DNA from: Nematostella vectensis
Taxonomy: Eukaryota > Cnidaria > Anthozoa > Actiniaria > Edwardsiidae
Assembly (NCBI RefSeq): GCF_932526225.1
Contig: NC_064042.1
Coordinates: 16,796,751-16,860,750 of the forward strand
Direction of reading: 5' to 3'
Length of the DNA: 64,000 nt
Both the position numbers and the translations under genes were made by a program. Under the pieces are notes generated by a model that saw only the letters and a list, made by a program, of their open reading frames with translations, was not told the origin of the DNA and searched no databases. The stretch's first letter is position 1; every line of letters starts with the position of its first letter. Positions 1-9,437 of the stretch are shown here, piece after piece.

Positions 1-77
1 TGAGGATCGAACTCACGACCTTCAGATTTCTACATTTGATTATGAGACTGACGCGCTGCCTACTGCGCTAACGAGGC
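1..77 (-). tRNA. tRNA-Met(CAT) with intron, cut by the window edge
   Basis: The first monomer lacks the last nine bases of the tRNA 3' end because the window starts inside it. The visible part matches the consensus class: A box, CAT anticodon, 13-nt intron and B box are all intact. It begins a G-type higher-order unit. Confidence 0.8.
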
Positions 78-166
78 TAACATGAGAAATGTGTCTTCTC
101 TATGCGTGTTTGTGGTGTTTTCGTCAAACCGGTCATAGAGTCATTCGTTTTCAAAAGAAAAAAATA

Positions 167-252
167 TGCCCCGTCTAAGGATCGAACTCACGACATTCAG
201 ATTTCTACATTCGATTGTGATACTGACGCGCTGCCTACTGCGCTAACGAGGC
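167..252 (-). tRNA. tRNA-Met-like copy with anticodon CAC (CAC class)
   Basis: This is the same tRNA body as the consensus, but the anticodon loop reads A-T-C-A-C, so the anticodon is CAC, which would decode valine. Position 32 is A instead of C, and the T stem has a G49-G65 mismatch because the left strand reads CTAAGG in place of GTGAGG. About 15 copies of this class occur, nearly always next to a consensus copy in G-type units, for example near 1.4, 2.6, 3.5, 7.6, 29.0, 39.3, 40.5, 41.7, 45.9, 50.1, 53.6 and 61.9 kb. The T-arm mismatch and the loss of the C32 intron pair suggest a pseudogene class, but this is inference. Confidence 0.65.
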
Positions 253-345
253 CAACATGAGAAAAGTGTCTTCTCTATGCGTGTTTGTTGTGTTTTTTTG
301 TCAAACCGCTCATAGAGTCATTCGTTTTCAAAAGAAAAAAAATTG

Positions 346-431
346 TGCCCCGTGTGAGGATCGAACTCACGACCTTCAGATTTCTAGATTTGATTATGAG
401 ACTGACGCGCTGCCTATTGCGCTAACGACGC
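346..431 (-). tRNA. tRNA-Met(CAT)-like copy with G3 acceptor mismatch (GACGC class)
   Basis: The anticodon is CAT and the intron is a one-base variant (CTAGA in place of GTAGA near its 3' end). The 5' end reads GCGTCGT instead of GCCTCGT, so position 3 is G facing G70 and the acceptor stem is broken at that pair. The A box also carries a G-to-A change (GCGCAATAGG). This class is very common and always carries the flanking plus-strand words CGACGCC and CATGGGAAATG. It contributes the longest plus-strand open frames, which are artefacts. Confidence 0.65.
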
Positions 432-519
432 CTACATGGGAAATGTGCCTTTTCTATTCGTGTTTGTGGTGTTTTCGTCAAACCGGTCATAGAGTCTTTC
501 GTTTTCAAAAGAAAAAATA

Positions 520-605
520 TGCCCCGTCTGAGGATTGAGCTCACGACCTTAAGATTTCTACATTTGATTATGAGACTGACGCGCTGCCTACTGCGCTAAC
601 GAGGC
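520..605 (-). tRNA. tRNA-Met(CAT)-like copy, T-loop variant
   Basis: The CAT anticodon and the consensus 13-nt intron are kept. Differences lie in the T arm (plus strand GGATTGAGCTC instead of GGATCGAACTC, so the B box is altered at two bases) and at the end of the anticodon stem (TTAAGA instead of TTCAGA). It regularly follows the G3-mismatch class within G-type units. The altered B box may reduce TFIIIC binding, which is inference. Confidence 0.6.
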
Positions 606-695
606 CAACCTGAGAAATGTGTCTTCTCTATACGTGTTTGTGGTGTTTTTGTCAAACCGGTCATAGAGTCATTCGTTTTCAAAAGAAAAAAAATA

Positions 696-781
696 TTCCC
701 CGTGTGAGGATCGAACTCACGACCTTCAGATTTCTAGATTTGAGTATGAGACTGACGCGCTACCTACTGCGCTAACGAGGC
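696..781 (-). tRNA. tRNA-Met(CAT)-like copy, GAGTATG class
   Basis: The anticodon CAT is kept, but the loop base beside the intron is changed: the plus strand reads GAGTATGAG where the consensus reads GATTATGAG. The 3' terminal region reads TTCCCC instead of TGCCCC, and the D loop carries CTACC for CTGCC. This class is a useful marker: its spacing of 1,231 bp at 28,388/29,619, 31,923/33,154 and 52,942/54,173 defines the G-type unit. Confidence 0.6.
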
Positions 782-873
782 CAACATGAGAAAAGTGTCT
801 TCTCTATGCGTGTTTGTTGTGTTTTTTGTCAAACCGCTCATAGAGTCATTCGTTTTCAATAGAAAAAAAAATG

Positions 874-959
874 TGCCCCGTGTGAGGATCGAACTCACGA
901 CCTTCAGATTTCTAGATTTGATTATGATACTGACGCGCTTCCTACTGCGCTAACAAGGC
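874..959 (-). tRNA. tRNA-Met(CAT)-like copy, A32 class with CTTCC D loop
   Basis: The anticodon is CAT, but the loop starts with A32 instead of C32 (plus strand ATGATACTG). The D loop has CTTCC for CTGCC and the acceptor reads AAGGC for GAGGC. The class sits between the GAGTATG and CAG classes in both G- and B-type units. It is followed on the right by the spacer word CATAAGAAATG in almost every copy. Confidence 0.6.
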
Positions 960-1047
960 CAACATAAGAAATGTGTCTTCTCTATGCGTGTTTGTGGTGT
1001 TTTCGTCAAACCGGTCATAGAGTCATTCGTTTTCAAAAGAAAAAATA

Positions 1048-1133
1048 TGCCCCGTTTGAGGATCGAACTCACGACATTCAGATTTCTACATTCGATTCTG
1101 ATATTGACGCGCCGCCTACTGCGCTAACGAGGC
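1048..1133 (-). tRNA. tRNA-Met-like copy with anticodon CAG (CAG class)
   Basis: The plus strand reads GATTCTGATATTGAC, so the minus-strand loop is A-T-C-A-G-A and the anticodon is CAG, which would decode leucine. Position 30 is A facing C40 and position 49 is G facing A65, so both the anticodon and T stems carry a mismatch. At least 25 copies occur, for example near 6.9, 19.6, 21.0, 22.6, 24.1, 27.5, 28.7, 29.9, 31.0, 33.8, 38.9, 40.2, 45.6, 52.0, 55.5, 59.4, 61.5 and 63.8 kb. The stem mismatches argue for a pseudogene class, although the anticodon change is uniform across copies. Confidence 0.65.
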
Positions 1134-3335
1134 CAACCTGAAAAATGTGTCTTCTCTATGCGTGTTTGTGGTGTTTTCGTCAAACCGGTCATAGAGTCAT
1201 TCGTTTTCAAAAGAAAAGAAATATGCCCCGTGTTAGGATCGAACTCACGACCTTCAGATTTCTACATTTGATTATGAGACTGACGCGCTGCCTACTGCGC
1301 TAACGAGGCTAACATGAGAAATGTGTCTTCTCTATGCGTGTTTGTGGTGTTTTCGTCAAACCGGTCATAGAGTCATTCGTTTTCAAAAGAAAAAAATATG
1401 CCCCGTCTAAGGATCGAACTCACGACATTCAGATTTCTACATTCGATTGTGATACTGACGCGCTGCCTACTGCGCTAACGAGGCCAACATGAGAAATGCG
1501 TCTTTTCTATGCGTGTTTGTGGTGTTTTCGTCAAACCGCTCATAGAGTCATTTGTTTTCAAAAGAGAAAAATATGCCCCGCGTGAGGATCGAACTCAAGA
1601 CCTTCAGATTTCTACATTCGATTATGAGACTGACGCGCTGCCTACTGCGCTAACTAGGCCAACATGAGAAAAGTGTATTCTCTATGCCTGTTTGTGGTGT
1701 TTTTTTGTCAAACCGGTCATAGAGTCAATCGTTTTCAAAAGAATAAAATATGCCCCGTGTGAGGATCGAACTCACGACCTTCAGATTTCTACATTTGATT
1801 ATGAGACTGACACGCTGCCTACTGCGCTAGCGAGGCCAACCTGAGAAATGTGTCTTCTCTATACGTGTTTGTGGTGTTTTTGTCAAACCGGTCATAGAGT
1901 CATTCGTTTTCAAAAGAAAAAAAATATTCCCCGTGTGAGGATCGAACTCACGACCTTCAGATTTCTAGATTTGAGTATGAGACTGACGCGCTACCTACTG
2001 CGCTAACGAGGCCAACATGAGAAAAGTGTCTTCTCTATGCGTGTTTGTTGTGTTTTTTGTCAAACCGCTCATAGAGTCATTCGTTTTCAAAAGAAAAAAA
2101 AATGTGCCCCTTGTGAGGATCGAACTCACGACCTTCAGATTTCTAGATTTGATTATGATACTGACGCGCTTCCTACTGCGCTAACAAGGCCAACATAAGA
2201 AATGTGTCTTCTCTATGCGTGTTTGTGGTGTTTTCGTCAAACCGGTCATAGAGTCATTCGTTTTCAAAAGAAAAAATATGCCCCGTTTGAGGATCGAACT
2301 CACGACATTCAGATTTCCACATTTGATTCTGATATTGACGCGCCGCCTACTGCGCTAACGAGGACAACCTGAAAAATGTGTCTTCTCTATGCGTGTTTGT
2401 GGTGTTTTCGTCAAACCGGTCATAGAGTCATTCGTTTTCAAAAGAAAAGAAATATGCCACGTGTGAGGATCGAACTCACGACCTTCAGATTTCTACATTT
2501 GATTATGAGACTGACGCGCTGCCTACTGCGCTAACGAGGCTAACATGAGAAATGTGTCTTCTCTATGCGTGTTTGTGGTGTTTTCGTCAAACCGGTCATA
2601 GAGTCATTCGTTTTCAAAAGAAAAAAATATGCCCCGTCTAAGGATCGAACTCACGACATTCAGATTTCTACATTCGATTGTGATACTGACGCGCTGCCTA
2701 CTGCGCTAACGAGGCCAACATGAGAAAAGTGTCTTCTCTATGCGTGTTTGTTGTGTTTTTTGTCAAACCGCTCATAGAGTCATTCGTTTTCAAAAGAAAA
2801 AAAATTGTGCCCCGTGTGAGGATCGAACTCACGACATTCAGATTTCTACATTCGATTGTGATACTGACGCGCTGCCTACTGCGCTAACGAGGCCAACATG
2901 AGAAAAGTGTCTTCTCTATGCGTGTTTGTTGTGTTTTTTGTCAAACCGCTCATAGAGTCATTCGTTTTCAAAAGAAAAAAAATTGTGCCCCGTGTGAGGA
3001 TCGAACTCACGACCTTCAGATTTCTAGATTTGATTATGAGACTGACGCGCTGCCTATTGCGCTAACGACGCCTACATGGGAAATGTGCCTTTTCTATTTG
3101 TGTTTGTGGTGTTTTCGTCAAACCGGTCATAGAGTCTTTCGTTTTCAAAAAAAAAAATATGCCCCGTCTGAGGATTGAGCTCACGACCTTAAGATTTCTA
3201 CATTTGATTATGAGACTGACGCGCTGCCTACTGCGCTAACGAGGCCAACCTGAGAAATGTGTCTTCTCTATACGTGTTTGTGGTGTTTTTGTCAAACCGG
3301 TCATAGAGTCATTCGTTTTCAAAAGAAAAGAAATA

Positions 3336-3421
3336 TGCCCCGTGTGAGGATCGAACTCACGACCTTCAGATTTCTACATTTGATTATGAGACTGACGCGC
3401 TGCCTACTGCGCTAACGAGGC
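3336..3421 (-). tRNA. tRNA-Met(CAT) with 13-nt intron, consensus copy
   Basis: All arms match the consensus without a mismatch. The anticodon CAT lies at 3386-3388 and the intron at 3372-3384. The left flank gives a minus-strand tract of T3-C-T4-C-T4, which still contains T4 runs able to stop Pol III. This copy heads a G-type segment and is followed by a CAC-class monomer. Confidence 0.85.
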
Positions 3422-4068
3422 TAACATGAGAAATGTGTCTTCTCTATGCGTGTTTGTGGTGTTTTCGTCAAACCGGTCATAGAGTCATTCGTTTTCAAAA
3501 GAAAAAAATATGCCCCGTCTAAGGATCGAACTCACGACATTCAGATTTCTACATTCGATTGTGATACTGACGCGCTGCCTACTGCGCTAACGAGGCCAAC
3601 ATGAGAAAAGTGTCTCCTCTATGCGTGTTTGTTGTGTTTTTTGTCAAACCGCTCATAGAGTCATTCGTTTTCAAAAGAAAAAAAATTGTGCCCCGTGTGA
3701 GGATCGAACTCACGACCTTCAGATTTTTAGATTTGATTATGAGACTGACGCGCTGCCTATTGCGCTAACGACGCCTACATGGGAAATGTGCCTTTTCTAT
3801 TCGTGTTTGTGGTGTTTTCGTCAAACCGGTCATAGAGTCTTTCGTTTTCAAAAGAAAAACATATGCCCCGTCTGAGGATTGAGCTCACGACCTTAAGATT
3901 TCTACATTTGATTATGAGACTGACGCGCTGCCTACTGCGCTAACGAGGCCAACATGAGAAATGCGTCTTTTTTATGCGTGTTTGTGGTGTTTTCGTCAAA
4001 CCGCTCATAGAGTCATTCGTTTTCAAAAGAGAAAAATATTCGTCATTCATTTTCAAAAGAAAAAAATA

Positions 4069-4134
4069 TGCCCCGTCTGAGGATCGCCTACTGCGATCAT
4101 GATACTGACGCGCTGCCTACTGCGCTAACAAGGC
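4069..4134 (-). pseudogene. Truncated tRNA-Met pseudogene with hairpin replacing anticodon and T arms
   Basis: Only 66 bp separate the TGCCCC end from the 5' end, 20 fewer than normal. The D arm and part of the anticodon region remain, but the T loop and variable region are gone. The join carries a perfect 6-bp inverted repeat, GATCGC-CTACT-GCGATC (4082-4098), whose CCTACTGCG core copies the D-arm region of the same tRNA. The spacer to its left also holds a partial direct duplication of about 30 bp (words TCATTCGTTTTC and TCATTCATTTTC). The B box is destroyed, so Pol III use is unlikely. Confidence 0.85.
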
Positions 4135-7039
4135 CAACATGAGAAAAATGTCTTCTCTATGCGTGTTTGTTGTGTTTTTTGTCAAACCGCTCATAGAGTC
4201 ATTCGTTTTCAAAAGAAAAAAAAATGTGCCCCGCGTGAGGATCGAACTCAAGACCTTCAGATTTCTACATTTGATTATGAGACTGACGCGCTGCCTACTG
4301 CGCTAACGAGGCTAACATGAGAAATGCGTCTTCTCTATGCGTGTTTGTGGTGTTTTCGTCAAACCGGTCATAGAGTCATTCGTTTTCAAAAGAAAAAAAT
4401 ATGCCCCGTCTGAGGATCGAACTCACGACATTCAGATTTCTACATCCGATTATGATACTGACGCGCTGCCTACTGCGCTAACAAGGCCAACATGAGAAAA
4501 ATGTCTTCTCTATGCGTGTTTGTTGTGTTTTTTGTCAAACCGCTCATAGAGTCATTCGTTTTAAAAAGAAAAAAAATTGTGCCCCGCGTGAGGATCGAAC
4601 TCAAGACGTTCAGATTTCTACATTCGATTATGAGACTGACGCGCTGCCTACTGCGCTAACGAGGCTAACATGAGAAATGTGTCTTCTCTATGCGTGTTTG
4701 TGGTGTTTTCGTCAAACCGGTCATAGAGTCATTCGTTTTCAAAAGAAAAAAATATGCCCCGTCTGAGGATCGAACTCACGACATTCAGATTTCTACATCC
4801 GATTATGATACTGACGCGCTGCCTACTGCGCTAACGAGGCCAACATGAGAAAAGTGTATTCTCTATGCGTGTTTGTGGTGTTTTTTTGTCAAACCGGTCA
4901 TAGAGTCAATCGTTTTCAAAAGAATAAAATATGCCCCGTGTGAGGATCGAACTCACGACCTTCAGATTTCTACATTTGATTATGAGACTGACACGCTGCC
5001 TACTGCGCTAGCGAGGCCAACCTGAGAAATGTGTCTTCTCTATACGTGTTTGTGGTGTTTTTTGTTAAACCGCTCATAGAGTCATTCGTTTTCAAAAGAA
5101 AAAAAAATGTGCCCCGTGTGAGGATCAAACTCACGACCTTCAGATTTCTAGATTTGATTATGAGACTGACGCGCTGCCTATTGCGCTAACGACGCCTACA
5201 TGGGAAATGTGCCTTTTCTATGCGTGTTTGTGGTGCTTTCGTCAAAACGGTCATAGAGTCTTTCGTTTTCAAAAGAAAAAATATGCCCCGTGTGAGGATC
5301 GAACTCACGACATTCAGATTTCTACATTCGATTATGATACTGACGCGCCGCCTACTGCGCTAACGAGTCCAACATGAGAAATGTGTCTTCTCTATGCGTG
5401 TTTGTGGTGTTTTCGTCAAACCGGTCATAGAGTCATTCGTTTTCAAACGAAAAAAATATGCCCCGTGTGAGGATCGATCTCACGACCTTCAGATTTCTAA
5501 ATTTGATTATGAGACTGACGCGCTGCCTACTGCGCTAACGAGGCTAACATGAGAAATGTGTCTTCTCTATGCGTGTTTGTGGTGTTTTCGTCAAACCGGT
5601 CATAGAGTCATTAGTTTTCAAAAGAAAAAAATATGCCCCGTCTGAGGATCGAACTCACGACATTCAGATTTATACATTCGATTATGATACTGACGCGCTG
5701 CCTACTGCGCTAACGAGGCCAACATGAGAAAAGTGTCTTCTCTATGCGTGTTTGTTGTGTTTTTTGTCAAACCGCTCATAGAGTCATTCGTTTTCAAAAG
5801 AAAAAAATGTGCCCCTTGTGAGGATCGAACTCACGACCTTCAGATTTCTAGATTTGATTATGAGACTGACGCGCTGCCTATTGCGCTAACGACGCCTACA
5901 TGGGAAATGTGCCTTTTCTATTCGTGTTTGTGGTGTTTTCGTCAAACCGGTCATAGAGTCTTTCGTTTTCAAAAGAAAAAATATGCCCCGTGTGAGGATC
6001 GAGCTCACGACCTTCAGATTTCTACATTTGATTATGAGACTGACGCGCTACCTACTGCGCTAACGAGGCCAACATGAGAAATGCGTCTTTTCTATGCGTG
6101 TTTGTGGTGTTTTCGTCAAACCGCTCATAGAGTCATTTGTTTTCAAAAGAGAAAAATATGCCCCGCGTGAGGATCGAACTCAAGACCTTCAGATTTCTAC
6201 ATTCGATTATGAGACTGACGCGCTGCCTACTGCGCTAACGAGGCCAACATGAGAAAAGTGTATTCTCTATGCGTGTTTGTGGTGTTTTTTTGTCAAACCG
6301 GTAATAGAGTCAATCGTTTTCAAAAGAATAAAATATGCCCCGTGTGAGGATCGAACTCACGACCTTCAGATTTCTACATTTGATTATGAGACTGACACGC
6401 TGCCTACTGCGCTAGCGAGGCCAACCTGAGAAATGTGTCTTCTCTATACGTGTTTGTGGTGTTTTTGTCAAACCGGTCATAGAGTCATTCGTTTTCAAAA
6501 GAAAAAAAATATTCCCCGTGTGAGGATCGAACTCACGACCTTCAGATTTCTAGATTTGAGTATGAGACTGACGCGCTACCTACTGCGCTAACGAGGCCAA
6601 CATGAGAAAAGTGTCTTCTCTATGCGTGTTTGTTGTGTTTTTTGTCAAACCGCTCATAGAGTCATTCGTTTTCAAAAGAAAAAAAAATGTGCCCCGTGTG
6701 AGGATCGAACTCACGACCTTCAGATTTCTAGATTTGATTATGATACTGACGCGCTTCCTACTGCGCTAACAAGGCCAACATAAGAAATGTGTCTTCTCTA
6801 TGCGTGTTTGTGGTGTTTTCGTCAAACCGGTCATAGAGTCATTCGTTTTCAAAAGAAAAAATATGCCCCGTTTGAGGATCGAACTCACGACATTCAGATT
6901 TCCACATTCGATTCTGATATTGACGCGCCGCCTACTGCGCTAAAGAGGACAACCTGAAAAATGTGTCTTCTCTATGCGTGTTTGTGGTGTTTTCGTCAAA
7001 CCGGTCATAGAGTCATTCGTTTTCAAAAGAAAAGAAATA

Positions 7040-7125
7040 TGCCCCGTGTGAGGATCGAACTCACGACCTTCAGATTTCTACATTTGATTATGAGACTGAC
7101 GCGCTGCCTACTGCGCTAACGAGGC
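7040..7125 (-). tRNA. tRNA-Met(CAT) with 13-nt intron, consensus copy
   Basis: There is no mismatch to the consensus; anticodon 7090-7092, intron 7076-7088. The minus-strand flank is an interrupted T tract of the T3-C-T4-C-T4 kind. Unlike most consensus copies it is followed on the right directly by a GAGTATG-class monomer, so this G-type unit has lost its CAC and G3-mismatch members. Confidence 0.85.
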
Positions 7126-8127
7126 CAACCTGAGAAATGTGTCTTCTCTATACGTGTTTGTGGTGTTTTTGTCAAACCGGTCATAGAGTCATTCGTTTTC
7201 AAAAGAAAAAAAATATTCCCCGTGTGAGGATCGAACTCACGACCTTCAGATTTCTAGATTTGAGTATGAGACTGACGCGCTACCTACTGCGCTAACGAGG
7301 CCAACATGAGAAAAGTCTCTTCTCTATGCGTGTTTGTTGTGTTTTTTGTCAAACCGCTCATAGAGTCATTCGTTTTCAAAAGAAAAAAAAAATGTGCCCC
7401 GTGTGAGGATCGAACTCACGACCTTCAGATTTCTAGATTTGATTATGAGACTGACGCGCTGCCTACTGCGCTAACGAGGCTAACATGAGAAATGTGTCTT
7501 CTCTATGCGTGTTTGTGGTGTTTTCGTCAAACCGGTGATAGAGTCATTCGTTTTCAAAAGAAAAAAATATGCCCCGTCTAAGGATCGAACTCACGACATT
7601 CAGATTTCTACATTCGATTGTGATACTGACGCGCTGCCTACTGCGCTAACGAGGCCAACATGAGAAAAGTGTCTTCTCTATGCGTGTTTGTTGTGTTTTT
7701 TGTCAAACCGCTCATAGAGTCATTCGTTTTCAAAAGAAAAAAAATTGTGCCCCGTGTGAGGATCGAACTCACGACCTTCAGATTTTTAGATTTGATTATG
7801 AGACTGACGCGCTGCCTATTGCGCTAACGACGCCTACATGGGAAATGTGCCTTTTCTATTCGTGTTTGTGGTGTTTTCGTCAAACCGGTCATAGAGTCTT
7901 TCGTTTTCAAAAGAAAAACATATGCCCCGTCTGAGGATTGAGCTCACGACCTTAAGATTTCTACATTTGATTATGAGACTGACGCGCTGCCTACTGCGCT
8001 AACGAGGCCAACATGAGAAATGCGTCTTTTTTATGCGTGTTTGTGGTGTTTTCGTCAAACCGCTCATAGAGTCATTCGTTTTCAAAAGAGAAAAATATTC
8101 GTCATTCATTTTCAAAAGAAAAAAATA

Positions 8128-8193
8128 TGCCCCGTCTGAGGATCGCCTACTGCGATCATGATACTGACGCGCTGCCTACTGCGCTAACAAGGC
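8128..8193 (-). pseudogene. Truncated tRNA-Met pseudogene with hairpin, copy 2
   Basis: This has the same 66-bp rearranged form and the same duplicated spacer end as the copy 4,059 bp to its left. It lies inside the first X-type unit, so its spread to other places follows that unit's amplification. Confidence 0.85.
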
Positions 8194-9371
8194 CAACATG
8201 AGAAAAATGTCTTCTCTATGCGTGTTTGTTGTGTTTTTTGTCAAACCGCTCATAGAGTCATTCGTTTTCAAAAGAAAAAAAAATGTGCCCCGCGTGAGGA
8301 TCGAACTCAAGACCTTCAGATTTCTACATTCGATTATGAGACTGACGCGCTGCCTACTGCGCTAACGAGGCTAACATGAGAAATGCATCTTCTCTATGCG
8401 TGTTTGTGGTGTTTTCGTCAAACCGGTCATAGAGTCATTCGTTTTCAAAAGAAAAAAATATGCCCCGTCTGAGAATCGAACTCACGACATTCAGATTTCT
8501 ACATCCGATTATGATACTGACGCGCTGCCTACTGCGCTAACAAGGCCAACATGAGAAAAATGTCTTCTCTATGCGTGTTTGTTGTCTTTTTTGTCAAACC
8601 GCTCATAGAGTCATTCGTTTTCAAAAGAAAAAAAATTGTGCCCCGCGTGAGGATCGAACTCAAGACCTTCAGATTTCTACATTCGATTATGAGACTGACG
8701 CGCTGCCTACTGCGCTAACGAGGCTAACATGAGAAATGTGTCTTCTCTATGCGTGTTTGTGGTGTTTTCGTCAAACCGGTCATAGAGTCATTCGTTTTCA
8801 AAAGAAAAAAATATGCCCCGTCTGAGGATCGAACTCACGACATTCAGATTTCTACATCCGATTATGATACTGACGCGCTGCCTACTGCGCTAACGAGGCC
8901 AACATGAGAAAAGTGTCTTCTCTATGCGTGTTTGTTGTGTTTTTTGTCAAACCGCTCATAGAGTCATTCGTTTTCAAAAGAAAAAAAATTGTGCCCCGTG
9001 TGAGGATCGAACTCACGACCTTCAGATTTTTAGATTTGATTATGAGACTGACGCGCTGCCTATTGCGCTAACGACGCCTAAATGGGAAATGTGCCTTCTC
9101 TATGCGTGTTTGTGGTGTTTTCGTCAAACCGGTCATAGAGTCTTTTGTTTTCAAAAGAAAAAAATATGCCCTGTGTGAGGATCGAACTCACGACCTTCAT
9201 ATTTCTAAATCAGATTATGAGACTGACGCGCTGCCTACTGCGCTAACGAGGCCAACATGAGAAATGCGTCTTTTTTATGCGTGTTTGTGGTGTTTTCGTC
9301 AAACCGCTCATAGAGTCATTCGTTTTCAAAAGAGAAAAATATTCGTCATTCATTTTCAAAAGAAAAAAATA

Positions 9372-9437
9372 TGCCCCGTCTGAGGATCGCCTACTGCGAT
9401 CATGATACTGACGCGCTGCCTACTGCGCTAACAAGGC
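9372..9437 (-). pseudogene. Truncated tRNA-Met pseudogene with hairpin, copy 3
   Basis: It is an identical rearrangement 1,244 bp (7 monomers) to the right of the previous copy. This shows an internal 7-monomer duplication within the X-type unit. Confidence 0.85.

Larger units (their letters stand above)
1..1223 (-). repeat. G-type higher-order unit (7 monomers), left edge cut
   Basis: The seven monomer starts fall at -8, 167, 346, 520, 696, 874 and 1048, and the next consensus monomer starts at 1224, giving 1,232 bp. In plus-strand order the classes are consensus CAT, CAC, G3-mismatch, altered T loop, GAGTATG, A32 and CAG. The same order recurs in other parts of the window, so this is a true higher-order repeat. 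The following unit (1224-2454, 1,231 bp) has kept the ends but has B-type monomers in the middle, around 1.5-1.85 kb. Confidence 0.85.

Noticed and set aside
4082-4098. Bacterial-type intrinsic terminator at the GATCGC hairpin
   Set aside because: The hairpin lies inside a rearranged tRNA, is not followed directly by a T run, and the context is eukaryotic Pol III.
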